Assembly: GCA_017694275.1 (NCBI GenBank)
Contig: JADINB010000086.1
Location: 1-9,388 of the forward strand
Source of the DNA: Candidatus Egerieousia excrementavium
GTDB taxonomy: Bacteria > Bacteroidota > Bacteroidia > Bacteroidales > UBA932
Reading direction: 5' to 3'
Length of the DNA: 9,388 nucleotides
A program made the translations under genes and the position numbers. This document shows, piece by piece, positions 1-7,718 of this stretch. The stretch's first letter is position 1; every line of letters begins with the position of its first letter. Below the pieces are notes generated by a model, which did no database searches, was not told the DNA's origin, and worked only from the letters and a program-made list of their open reading frames with translations.

Positions 1-2
1 GC

Positions 3-86
3 ATATTGTTTGAAAGTTATTCTACAATTATAGACGAAATATTAATCAGAACCTATTGCGATGAAAAGATAATGATTACTAATTGA
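3..86 (+). CDS. Possible 3' end of an upstream gene (partial, unrecognised)
   Basis: An open frame enters from the left edge and closes at TGA (84-86), giving 27 residues ending in CDEKIMITN. Its composition (Ile, Glu, Asp, Tyr and Arg mixed) is compatible with a real protein tail. 27 codons are too few to recognise a family, and in AT-rich DNA an open stretch of this length can arise by chance. It is in a different frame from the ATPase relic that follows and does not resemble the N-terminus of that family, so it is not an obvious missing piece of it. Confidence 0.35.
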   Translation: MLFESYSTIIDEILIRTYCDEKIMITN

Positions 87-143
87 TTAGACTTTTTTAC
101 AGGAAGCTCCTAAAAGTTCTGATAATGTTTCAAATCCGGAATT

Positions 144-1067
144 TTGGATTTGAGCCACAAATACGAAAACTGGAGTCAGGAACTGAAAGAGATATATGAT
201 TTGCACAAACATCTGCATGTGGTTGTCAGCGGCAGTTCATTGCTGGAGATTAATAACGGGAAGGCAGACCTTTCAAGGCGTATGGTTGAGTATGAGATGC
301 CCGGAATTTCATTCAGAGAATATCTGTGCTTTGCAACCGGTTACAGGTTTTCTGCGATAAGTCTCGAAAATCTTTTGGACAATGCATCGGAGTTCTGCAA
401 TGAGATAAAACAGGTCTGCCGGCCGTTGGAATATTTCCCCCAATATCTCAAATGCGGATATTACCCCTTCTATTTCGAAGATAAAAACACCTATAATTCA
501 CGTGTGGAGAGTATAGTGAATTATATTATAGATACCGAACTTCCCCTTCAGAGAAATATCGAGCATGGCAACACGAGAAAAATAAAGGCATTGCTGCAGA
601 TAATTTCCGGCCTTGTACCATTTGAGATAGATATAGCCAAGATTTCCAGAAGTATCGGTATACAGCGTCTTACTACATTGAAGTACCTTAAGAATCTGGA
701 AGAGGCTAAAATAATAAGGAGCCTGTATGCCAATCTGGATTCTACGGGCGATTTGCAGAAACCTGATAAAATACTGATGGATAATACCAATCTTCTGTAT
801 ATCCTTTCACAGACGAACCCTGAAATCGGAACAGTGCGTGAAACCTTTTTTTGCAGCCAGTTGGCTTCTGCGGGCCATAGGATAGAGCATGTAGGTCTTA
901 AAAGGGGCGATTTTAAAATCGATAAAAAATATCTGATAGAAGTAGGCGGCCGCGACAAGGGTTATCGTCAGATCAAGGATGACGATAACGGCTATATTGC
1001 AGCCGATGATACCGATTCCGCCCTGTTCAGGAAAATTCCGTTGTGGGGGTTCGGTTTTCTCTACTGA
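144..1067 (+). pseudogene. AAA_14/DUF4143 family ATPase, 5'-truncated remnant
   Basis: The translated part covers roughly the last 300 residues of a family whose members are usually about 380-400 residues. Seen in the sequence: HKYENW just after where Walker B should lie, a sensor-1-like VVSGSSLLEI (residues 27-36), ADLSRR (41-46), GISFREYL (54-61), a helical middle with a winged-helix look (about 145-195), and a DUF4143-type C-terminus with RETFF (232-236), GDFKID (255-260), LIEVGGR (264-270) and the family ending PLWGFGFLY. The D-x9-E-V-G-G-R pattern recalls a PD-(D/E)xK nuclease fold. Missing: the Walker A P-loop. The Walker B acidic pair reads ILDLSHKY where the family has LDE(V/I)HKY. 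An in-frame stop lies at 123-125, so the only start is a TTG at 144 without a clear ribosome binding site. Intact relatives are ATPases of unclear biological role, common in Bacteroidota. I infer a decayed gene with an intact 3' end. Confidence 0.8.
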
Positions 1068-1085
1068 TTTCTCTGCTGTTTTAAA

Positions 1086-1132
1086 GCCATGTGTTTTTTG
1101 CAAAGAACATTTTATGGCCGTTTTTGTTTTTT
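1086..1132 (+). terminator. Candidate intrinsic terminator after the ATPase remnant
   Basis: GCCAT (1086-1090) pairs with ATGGC (1114-1118). A second short match, TGTT with AACA, lies inside the loop. The stem is followed by a T-rich run (1121-1132, TTTTTGTTTTTT). The stem is short and the loop long, so this is only moderately convincing. An A/T-only inverted repeat (GTTTTT at 1126-1131 with AAAAAC at 1135-1140) overlaps the T-run and could help end transcription of the converging transporter gene. Confidence 0.4.
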
Positions 1133-1142
1133 ATAAAAACAC

Positions 1143-2036
1143 TCAGCCTTTTCTTGAAGAGACAATCATGAAGGTTACGGCGGCAACCGAGAGTATTATG
1201 CCAATCAGGATGTTTGCCGTAATCGCCTCCTTAAAGACAACCGCCCCTACGAGAATGGCGGTGACAGGTTCGAACACGCCGAGCACGGAGGTTTTTGCCG
1301 CCCCTATCTTCCTTGTCGAAAGGGCGAGCGTAGACGTGGATATTATTGTGGGGAAAACCGCAAGCCCTATAATGTTGAGCCATGCAAAAGCGTTGTCGAA
1401 ACCGCGATATATCTCTATATCGGCTGTCTGAATTCTTATGAAGAAAATCATCGCCCCAACGCAAAGCGCATAAAAGGTAAGCAGGTTGTTGGAGATCTCT
1501 TTAATTGCCTTGCTGCGGTTTATTATGACTATGAAGAGGGCATAGGCTACGGCGGAGGTGATAGCGAGTACTATTCCCTCTATCCTTACGGTATGCGTCG
1601 CATCGCTGTGGGTCATGACAAGCACCCCTGTGAACGTTACAATAATGGAGAGCCATACCTGCCATGACGGAAAGACCTTTAAAAATACCATAATTAGCGC
1701 TACGACAGCCGGGTAAAGATATACGAGCGTAGTGGCAAGCCCCGATGCAATGAACCTGTAGGCGTCGAAAAGGAAAATGCTGCTGCATGTAAACAGGATG
1801 CCGAGCGTAACCAATATAAGCAACTGCTTCCCCGTGACTTTGAAGCTTTCCCTCCTTAAAAGCAGGAATGCGGCCAAAAGCAATACCGAAAGCAGGTATC
1901 GGAAAAGAAGGATGGCTTCTACCGACGCCCCGTTTTTTATCAAAGGTACTGCAAAAAGAGGGTTGAGCCCGTATGTCACTCCCGTTATGATTCCGGCCGA
2001 ATAACCTATGAGAGTATTTTTCCCGATATGTTTCAT
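1143..2036 (-). CDS. EamA/DMT superfamily transporter (10 TM)
   Basis: Inner-membrane carrier of the drug/metabolite transporter superfamily, whose members usually move small metabolites such as amino acids or nucleosides; the substrate cannot be read from the sequence. The 297 residues match the family length. Two EamA repeats are visible: about residues 9-141 and 153-293, each with about five hydrophobic helices. The second repeat holds the characteristic GVFEPVTAILVG followed by VVFKE (253-270). Helices are joined by short basic loops such as RRESFK (61-66) and NRSKAIK (173-179). The ATG at 2034-2036 was chosen because AAGAGGAAAG lies directly before it on the minus strand, with a short spacing of about 3 bases after AGGA. 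The gene stands alone: it converges with the ATPase remnant (75 bases between them) and diverges from the CBS-domain membrane protein (116 bases). The family call is firm; the role is unknown. Confidence 0.92.
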   Translation of the reverse strand: MKHIGKNTLIGYSAGIITGVTYGLNPLFAVPLIKNGASVEAILLFRYLLSVLLLAAFLLLRRESFKVTGKQLLILVTLGILFTCSSIFLFDAYRFIASGLATTLVYLYPAVVALIMVFLKVFPSWQVWLSIIVTFTGVLVMTHSDATHTVRIEGIVLAITSAVAYALFIVIINRSKAIKEISNNLLTFYALCVGAMIFFIRIQTADIEIYRGFDNAFAWLNIIGLAVFPTIISTSTLALSTRKIGAAKTSVLGVFEPVTAILVGAVVFKEAITANILIGIILSVAAVTFMIVSSRKG

Positions 2037-2076
2037 CTTTCCTCTTGTATATAAAATGCCCCGATTCGGGCGGCCG

Positions 2077-2084
2077 CAAAAATA
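2077..2084 (-). promoter_or_regulatory. Candidate -7 element for the EamA transporter gene
   Basis: On the minus strand the sequence reads TATTTTTG, matching the Bacteroidota TAnnTTTG box, 40 bases upstream of the start codon. No TTTG box was found at the usual 19-base spacing upstream. A transcript starting about 7 bases downstream would begin near a short GC hairpin (CCCG-AAT-CGGG on the minus strand, 2060-2070), which could act as a 5' stabilising stem. The match is short and the region is AT-rich. Confidence 0.4.
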
Positions 2085-2122
2085 ATAAAATTTAGTTTTT
2101 TATGCATTTGGAAAAATATACT

Positions 2123-2130
2123 TATCTTTA
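2123..2130 (+). promoter_or_regulatory. Weak candidate -7 element for the CBS-domain membrane protein gene
   Basis: TATCTTTA matches seven of the eight positions of TAnnTTTG (the final G is A) and lies 22 bases before the ATG at 2153. There is no good TTTG at the expected upstream spacing. It is the best promoter-like site on this strand in the divergent intergenic region, but the evidence is weak. Confidence 0.25.
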
Positions 2131-2152
2131 CGGCCATGATTTCTAATACGAA

Positions 2153-3448
2153 ATGAACGAACTGATTATAATTTTAATTCTTATACTGCTGAACGGAATT
2201 CTGGCCATGTCTGAAATAGCCCTGGTCTCCGCACGAAAATCAAGTCTTTCCAATGATATAAAAAGAGGCAGCAAGACGGCAAAAACGGCTCTGAAACTGG
2301 CAGAGGAACCCGACCGGTTTCTATCCACCATACAGATAGGCATAACGGTAATAGGAATTCTTACCGGTATATTTTCAGGAAACGTATTGGCAGACGATTT
2401 TGCCGCGATACTGGTAAACTGGGGCGTTTCGGAAAATATCGCCCATTCGCTCGGGCAGGCCATAATAGTGGTCTTTGTAACCTACCTTACGCTTATCTTC
2501 GGGGAACTGGTGCCAAAGAGAATAGGCATGAGCGTGGCGGAAAAGGCTGCAAAGGTGGTCTCCAAACCCATGTACTTCCTTTCCGTAATCGCCTCTCCTT
2601 TCGTATGGATTCTTGCAAAGAGCACCTCTGGCATCATGAGGTTGCTTCACATAAATTCCCAGGAAAGCAAGGTGACGGAAGATGAGATAAAGTCTCTTAT
2701 AGAGGAAGGGACAAAAGACGGTGAGGTACAGGAAGTCGAACAGGATATAGTGGAGAGGGTCTTTCTTATGGGAGACCTTAAGGTGAGTTCTATCATGACC
2801 CACCGCTCCGATGTCGTGGCGCTCGATATAGACATGACAAACGAACAGATAAAGGAAGTTGTAAGCAATGATGCTTTCAGCGCCTATCCCGTAATCGACG
2901 GCAGTTTCGACAATATAAAAGGCGTTGCAATGCTTAAGAATTTCGTATTCGAACTCGACAGGGAGGATTTCAATATTTCCCAGGTCCTTGTCTCGCCGTT
3001 GGCCTTCCACGAAAACATGAGCGTGTACAAGGCATTGGAGAGCATGCGTGAGCAGAAGGTAAGCAATGCTTTCATATACGATGAGTTCGGAACGATGCAG
3101 GGCATAGTTACCCTCAAAGATATTCTGGAGGGGCTTGTAGGGTCGCTCGACAATGTGCATGAGGAGCCGGAAATCATTAAGAGGCAAGATGGCGAAGGCT
3201 GGCTTGTAGACGGGCAGTGCCCTTTTTACAATTTTCTCACCTATTTCAATAAAGAGGATTTATACAATCCCGACGAGACAGATTACAATACGGTAGGAGG
3301 CCTGGTGCTGGAGTTGCTGGAACATATCCCGCACAGTGGAGAGAAGATGGAGTGGAACGATTTCAGTTTTGAAATCATGGACATGGACGGAGTGCGCATA
3401 GACAAGATTCTTGTCAAGATTCTGAAAAAGGAACAACCGGCAGAGTAA
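2153..3448 (+). CDS. CNNM/HlyC-CorC family membrane protein with CBS pair ('hemolysin family')
   Basis: Likely an inner-membrane protein of the family linked to magnesium or other cation homeostasis; the old name 'hemolysin' is historical. Domains in order: a CNNM (DUF21) transmembrane domain at about residues 1-175, with the first helix LIIILILILLNGILAMSE, the typical SEIALVSARKS (20-30), STIQIGITVIGILTGIFSG (58-76) and FGELVPKRIG (116-125); a linker VTEDEIKSLIEEGTKDGEV (174-192) leading to two CBS motifs (about 205-335, with VSSIMTHR at 211-218 and GIVTLKDILEGLVG at 317-330); then a CorC_HlyC C-terminal domain (about 345-427, including DYNTVGGLVLELL). The 431 residues fit the usual 420-450. 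CBS pairs of this family generally bind adenine nucleotides. It is distinct from the gliding-linked GldE as far as I can judge, since no gld neighbours are present. The ATG at 2153 starts the conserved N-terminal helix directly. It may be monocistronic: 87 bases with inverted repeats separate it from the efflux operon. Confidence 0.93.
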   Translation: MNELIIILILILLNGILAMSEIALVSARKSSLSNDIKRGSKTAKTALKLAEEPDRFLSTIQIGITVIGILTGIFSGNVLADDFAAILVNWGVSENIAHSLGQAIIVVFVTYLTLIFGELVPKRIGMSVAEKAAKVVSKPMYFLSVIASPFVWILAKSTSGIMRLLHINSQESKVTEDEIKSLIEEGTKDGEVQEVEQDIVERVFLMGDLKVSSIMTHRSDVVALDIDMTNEQIKEVVSNDAFSAYPVIDGSFDNIKGVAMLKNFVFELDREDFNISQVLVSPLAFHENMSVYKALESMREQKVSNAFIYDEFGTMQGIVTLKDILEGLVGSLDNVHEEPEIIKRQDGEGWLVDGQCPFYNFLTYFNKEDLYNPDETDYNTVGGLVLELLEHIPHSGEKMEWNDFSFEIMDMDGVRIDKILVKILKKEQPAE

Positions 3449-3453
3449 ACAAA

Positions 3454-3508
3454 ATAGAGTTGCGGTTGTTATCTCTATATTGCCGTAAGGCAAGTATTGT
3501 TTGCAATA
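3454..3508 (+). promoter_or_regulatory. Cluster of short inverted repeats in the efflux operon leader (candidate operator or RNA structure)
   Basis: Three perfect short inverted repeats follow one another before the operon: ATAGAG (3454-3459) with CTCTAT (3473-3478); TTGCC-GTAA-GGCAA (3480-3493), whose GTAA loop is a GNRA tetraloop in RNA; and TATTG-TTTG-CAATA (3495-3508), a 14-base palindrome that could be a repressor operator. TGTTAT (3467-3472) and ATAACA (3506-3511) are also complementary. The last palindrome overlaps a near match to the Bacteroidota -7 box (TATTGTTTG, one base too long). No regulator gene is present nearby. Each repeat alone could be chance. Confidence 0.3.
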
Positions 3509-3535
3509 ACAGGAAAAATTTAAAAGATAGAGTTT

Positions 3536-4597
3536 ATGAAAGGTCGCAGAATAATCGTAGTATTGTTCGCAGTGTCACTCTTTTTTGCGGGGTGTTCAGG
3601 TCCGGACGGCGGGCAGCAGAGCCGTAAGATTGTAAAAACGGCTGTCGTTGAGCCCAGTGTACAACATAAAATTGCCGAATTTCCAGGCAGGGTAATAGCA
3701 GCCCGTGAGGTAAACATGGCTTTCAAGGTGAGCGGGACCTTGCAGAGGATAATCCCAGACGAAGGGGATTTTGTAAAAAAAGGTGAGATTATCGCCATTA
3801 TGGATGACCGCGATTACCAGTTGCAGTACAATGCTGCAAAGGCTGAGTATGCCAATGTAAAGGCTCAGGCCGAGAGAGTCTTTGCACTTTATGCAGACAG
3901 TGCGGCCACTCCGCAGGCGTTCGATAATGCCAAATATGGTCTGGCGCAGATTGAGGCCAAATATGAGAACAGCAAAAACCAACTGTCGTATACCCGATTG
4001 TCGGCGCCGTTTGACTGCTACATACAAAAACACATAATGGAAAATGCTTCTGTCGTGGGAGCAGGCATGCCGGTGGTTACTGTCATATCTGCATCTGTCC
4101 CCGAGGTGGAGATAAACATTCCGGCATCTGAATTTGCAGACAGAGACAATTTCAGCGAGTTCTCGGCCACGTTCGATTTCATGCCTGGCGAGAGAATGGC
4201 CCTTGAGCCTGTAAGCATAAGTCCAAAGGCAAATGCCAACCAGCTTTATACCATGAAGTTGAGATTTGCAGATGGCAGGAAGTCTTACCCCTCTCCGGGA
4301 ATGAACACTCTTGTGGAAATAGTCTCTTACGGCAGCGATTCGCTGTATACCTCCATACCTTCTGCGGCTCTTTTCTCGCAAAACGGCAAGAGTCGTGTAT
4401 GGGTTCTGGAAGATGGATGCGTGCATTCCAGGGAAGTGGTGGTAAGTTCTCTCAATCTCGATGGCAAGGCAATAGTCTCGTCGGGGCTGGAGACAGGAGA
4501 GCAGATTGTATCTGCAGGAGTCCACAAACTGCATGAGGGAGAAAGCGTACAGGTAATGGACAAGCCGTCTGAAACGAATGTGGGGGGCCTGTTATGA
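3536..4597 (+). CDS. RND efflux pump periplasmic adaptor (MFP/HlyD-like lipoprotein)
   Basis: Membrane fusion protein that bridges the inner-membrane RND permease and the outer-membrane channel encoded just downstream. The N-terminus is a lipoprotein signal: basic MKGRR, a hydrophobic core, then a lipobox FAGC with Cys20 as the likely lipidated residue. Known parts follow in order: the first half of the barrel-sandwich (lipoyl-like) domain at about 57-92 (FKVSGTLQRIIPDEGDFVKKG), an alpha-helical hairpin at about 95-152, the second lipoyl half with LSAPFDCYI (155-163), a beta-barrel domain at about 186-262, and a membrane-proximal domain ending in GLETGEQIVSAGVHKLHEGE (317-336). The 353 residues are normal for the family. 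The ATG at 3536 precedes the lipoprotein signal exactly; the upstream region has only a weak purine stretch. Its stop overlaps the permease start as ATGA, which points to translational coupling. Substrate unknown. Confidence 0.93.
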   Translation: MKGRRIIVVLFAVSLFFAGCSGPDGGQQSRKIVKTAVVEPSVQHKIAEFPGRVIAAREVNMAFKVSGTLQRIIPDEGDFVKKGEIIAIMDDRDYQLQYNAAKAEYANVKAQAERVFALYADSAATPQAFDNAKYGLAQIEAKYENSKNQLSYTRLSAPFDCYIQKHIMENASVVGAGMPVVTVISASVPEVEINIPASEFADRDNFSEFSATFDFMPGERMALEPVSISPKANANQLYTMKLRFADGRKSYPSPGMNTLVEIVSYGSDSLYTSIPSAALFSQNGKSRVWVLEDGCVHSREVVVSSLNLDGKAIVSSGLETGEQIVSAGVHKLHEGESVQVMDKPSETNVGGLL

Positions 4598-7500
4598 TAG
4601 ATTTCGGCAAGTGGGCCTTCAATAACAGAAAGCTCGTCTACTTTCTGATTGCCGTGCTTCTTGTGGGCGGCCTTATTTCCGCCTACAATATGAGCAAGCT
4701 GGAAGACCCTGAAATAAAGGTAAAGACGGCAATGATTATCGCAACCTATCCCGGTGCGTCGGCGCACGAGGTTGAGATGGAGGTTACAGATCCCGTAGAG
4801 AAGAATATCAGGACAATGGATGGCATAGACGATGTTACGAGTTATTCGTACAACGATATGGCCATCATTGAGGTGGATTTGCTCAGCACTATTCCCGATT
4901 CGGAAGTGGAACAGTACTGGGATATGCTGCGCCGCAAGGTGAACGATATAAAAAGTTCGTTGCCCTCTGGCTGTTCCGTAATGGTAAAGGATGATTTTGG
5001 GCTCGTGTACGGTATGATGTATGCCATTACAGGCGAAGGCCTTGCAGAAGATGAAATTATAGATTATGCAGAACTGGTAAAAAGAGTGCTCAACGATTTG
5101 CCCGGTGTGGCAAGGGTTGACATATACGGTGAGAGGGAAGAGTGTATAAACGTTTCAATAAATCTGGCGAAAATGGCGACACTCGGTGTATCGCCTACAG
5201 AGGTGCTGGCAACGCTGAACGGACAGAACTCTACATATTACGCAGGTTATTACGATAACGGCGATGACCGTATAAGGGTATCTGTTGAAGACAAGTTCAG
5301 GACGGCGGAACAGATTTCTTCAATGGTAATCCAGGGTCATGAAGATGACCAGCTCAGGCTTGGAGATATTGCCAAAGTTGAACATGACTATGCCACTCCA
5401 ATACGCCAGGCAATGACATTTGAAGGTGAAAGGGCTCTTGGACTTGCAGTTGCGGCAGCATCAGGTACGGATATAGTCAAGGTGGGGGCTTCGGTGGAGA
5501 AGGCTCTCGATGAGTTGAGCGCAACCAGGCTTCCTGCAGGAGTGGAGATACACGAAATATTCTACCAGCCTTCAAGGGTTACCGATGCTCTGTCAACCTT
5601 CATGATAAACCTTATAGAATCTGTAGTGATTGTGGTAGCCATACTGATGCTTACAATGGGGCTGCGCAGCGGGATGATAATAGGGATAAGCCTGGTGATG
5701 ATAGTAATAGGCTCGTTCCTTTTTCTTGGGCTGACCAACGGTTCAATGCAGAGAGTTTCGCTTGCGGCCTTTATTCTGGCAATGGGTATGCTGGTAGACA
5801 ATGCAATAGTGATTGTAGACGGCGTGCTGATAGATCTCAAGTCTGGAAAGCCACGGATGGAGGCCCTTACCTCTATAGGCAGGCGGACCGCCATGCCACT
5901 GCTTGGTGCCACACTCATAGCCATATTGGCATTTTTCCCGATATTCCTTTCTCCCGATACTGCCGGCGTCTATGTGCGCGACCTTTTTGTGGTTCTGGCC
6001 GTATCATTGCTGCTGAGCTGGATTCTGGCTCTGGTACACGTGCCTATAATGTGCAACAAATGGCTTAAATCAAGCAACAAGGATGAGAGCGGGGAACTCT
6101 ATACCAGCCCGGTATACGGCTGTCTGAGAAAAGTGCTGAACTTCGGGCTTAGGCACAGGCTCTTTTCCATAGGTGTGGCGATAGTGCTTGTGGCGCTCAG
6201 TATCTGGGGCTACAAATATATGAAACATGGCTTCTTCCCAGATATGGTTTACGACCAGTTGTATATGGAGTACAAGCTTCCCGAAGGTACAAATTCCACA
6301 AGGGTAATGGCAGATTTGAAGGAGATTGAGAGTTATCTTAAAAAGAGACCTGAAATCAGGGAAATTACGGCATCGATAGGAGGTACGCCTGCCAGATACA
6401 ATCTTGTAAGAAGCATTGCCACACCCTCTCTCTCATACGGCGAGCTTATAATAAACTTTGAGTCTGCAAAGGCCCTGGAGGAGAACATGGACCAGATCCA
6501 GCAGGAACTTTCGGCTCTCTACCCCGACGCCTATCTGAAGTTGAAGCGCTACAACATCATGTACAAGAAATATCCGATAGAACTGATATTCACCGGGCCC
6601 GATCCAAAGGTGCTGCATGAGATTTCAGACAGCGTACGTTCAATCATGGAGCAGACTCCGCAGATTACCCTCATAACCACAGACTGGGAACCTTCCATTC
6701 CGGTACTGGAAGTTGATTACAACCAGTCTGAAGCGCGCAGGGCAGGACTGAGCAGGCAGGATCTGGCTGTTTCAATCCTTACTGCAACCGGAGGTATACC
6801 TGTCGGGACATTCTATGACGGGATAGACAAGAATACCATATATATAAAGTGTACCGAAGATGACGGCAAGCCGGTAAACAATCTGAGCGACATGCCGATA
6901 TTCTCCGCTCTTCCCAGGCTTTCAGGAGTGTTGAACGAGGATCTGCTCATGAAACTGCGTTCCGGGAATATCGAAAAGTCTGACCTTGTGGAGTCTCTGT
7001 TGCAGACAGTGCCTCTCAAGCAGGTCAGCCGCGAAATCGGCGTAGGCTGGGAAGACCCTGTAATTCCACGTTATAACGGCCAGCGGGCCCAGAAGATCAT
7101 GTGCTCTCCTGTTCCAGGTGTGGAGACCGAAGCTGCCCGTCGTGCAATTGCAGACAAGATAGAGAATATGGAACTTCCTGCAGGATACGGTTATGTATGG
7201 GAAGGAGAAAAGGGTGCGAGCGACGAGACCATGACATATCTTTTCAAACAGGTGCCCCTTGGTGTGATTCTTATGATTACCATTCTCATCTTGTTGTTTG
7301 GCGACTACAAGAAACCGCTTATAATCATTTGCGGAATTCCTCTGCTGGCGGTAGGTGTAGTCGGTGCGATGCTGCTTACAGGCAAGACCTTTACCTTCTG
7401 TGCGATTGTGGGCGCACTCGGGCTTATTGGCATGATGATGAAGAACTGTATTGTGCTGATGGATGAGATAAGTGCCCAGATAGCATCCGGGACAGACCCG

Positions 7501-7713
7501 GCAAAGGCTTTGATTTCAAGTTCGGAAAGCAGGCTCCGTCCTGTAATGATGGCTTCGTTGACAACAATCCTGGGTATGATTCCGCTTTTGAGCGATGCCA
7601 TGTTCGGTTCCATGGCGGCAACAATAATGGGTGGCTTGCTTTTCAGTACGCTTGCAACACTGATAATTGTGCCCATACTGTATGCGTTGTTCTTCAAGAT
7701 TAAAGTAGAATAG
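4594..7713 (+). CDS. RND efflux pump inner-membrane permease (AcrB/HAE1-like)
   Basis: Proton-driven exporter of the resistance-nodulation-division superfamily (ACR_tran family), the motor of the tripartite pump. Its 1039 residues match the usual 1030-1050. Visible layout: TM1 at about 12-32, a large periplasmic loop with YPGASAHEVEMEVTDPVEK (residues 50-68), TM2-TM6 between about 337 and 500, TM7 at about 524-542, a second large loop to about 885, and TM8-TM12 from about 887 to the C-terminus. The TM4 relay motif is GMLVDNAIVIVD, so Asp402 matches AcrB Asp407 but Asn403 takes the place of Asp408. The TM10 lysine is present (Lys950 in MMMKNCIVLMDE). In TM11, RLRPVMMAS places Arg980 at AcrB Arg971 and Ala987 at Thr978. 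The presence of Asp402 and Lys950 argues for a working pump. Substrate class (drugs, bile salts, fatty acids or other compounds) cannot be told; HAE1 is favoured over the metal-exporting HME group from context and motif only. Confidence 0.95.
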   Translation: MIDFGKWAFNNRKLVYFLIAVLLVGGLISAYNMSKLEDPEIKVKTAMIIATYPGASAHEVEMEVTDPVEKNIRTMDGIDDVTSYSYNDMAIIEVDLLSTIPDSEVEQYWDMLRRKVNDIKSSLPSGCSVMVKDDFGLVYGMMYAITGEGLAEDEIIDYAELVKRVLNDLPGVARVDIYGEREECINVSINLAKMATLGVSPTEVLATLNGQNSTYYAGYYDNGDDRIRVSVEDKFRTAEQISSMVIQGHEDDQLRLGDIAKVEHDYATPIRQAMTFEGERALGLAVAAASGTDIVKVGASVEKALDELSATRLPAGVEIHEIFYQPSRVTDALSTFMINLIESVVIVVAILMLTMGLRSGMIIGISLVMIVIGSFLFLGLTNGSMQRVSLAAFILAMGMLVDNAIVIVDGVLIDLKSGKPRMEALTSIGRRTAMPLLGATLIAILAFFPIFLSPDTAGVYVRDLFVVLAVSLLLSWILALVHVPIMCNKWLKSSNKDESGELYTSPVYGCLRKVLNFGLRHRLFSIGVAIVLVALSIWGYKYMKHGFFPDMVYDQLYMEYKLPEGTNSTRVMADLKEIESYLKKRPEIREITASIGGTPARYNLVRSIATPSLSYGELIINFESAKALEENMDQIQQELSALYPDAYLKLKRYNIMYKKYPIELIFTGPDPKVLHEISDSVRSIMEQTPQITLITTDWEPSIPVLEVDYNQSEARRAGLSRQDLAVSILTATGGIPVGTFYDGIDKNTIYIKCTEDDGKPVNNLSDMPIFSALPRLSGVLNEDLLMKLRSGNIEKSDLVESLLQTVPLKQVSREIGVGWEDPVIPRYNGQRAQKIMCSPVPGVETEAARRAIADKIENMELPAGYGYVWEGEKGASDETMTYLFKQVPLGVILMITILILLFGDYKKPLIIICGIPLLAVGVVGAMLLTGKTFTFCAIVGALGLIGMMMKNCIVLMDEISAQIASGTDPAKALISSSESRLRPVMMASLTTILGMIPLLSDAMFGSMAATIMGGLLFSTLATLIIVPILYALFFKIKVE

Positions 7714-7718
7714 AAAAG

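Noticed and set aside
1126..1140. A/T-only inverted repeat as a strong bidirectional terminator
   Set aside because: Six A-T pairs with a 3-base loop are too weak to call alone. It is mentioned only as an addition to the GCCAT/ATGGC stem.
979..1431. Plus-strand open frame (150 codons) bridging the ATPase remnant and the EamA gene
   Set aside because: It overlaps the conserved 3' end of the ATPase remnant in another frame, then runs antisense through the EamA gene. The product resembles no protein family.
2375..3187. Open frame (270 codons) on the minus strand inside the CBS-domain membrane protein gene
   Set aside because: Low-complexity His/Tyr/Arg-rich translation with no recognisable motif, fully contained in a gene with clear domains on the other strand.
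3596..4534. Long open frame (312 codons) on the minus strand inside the efflux adaptor gene
   Set aside because: It lies antisense to a well-supported adaptor gene. Its translation is rich in His, Arg, Tyr and Cys without domain structure, which is typical of an antisense shadow.
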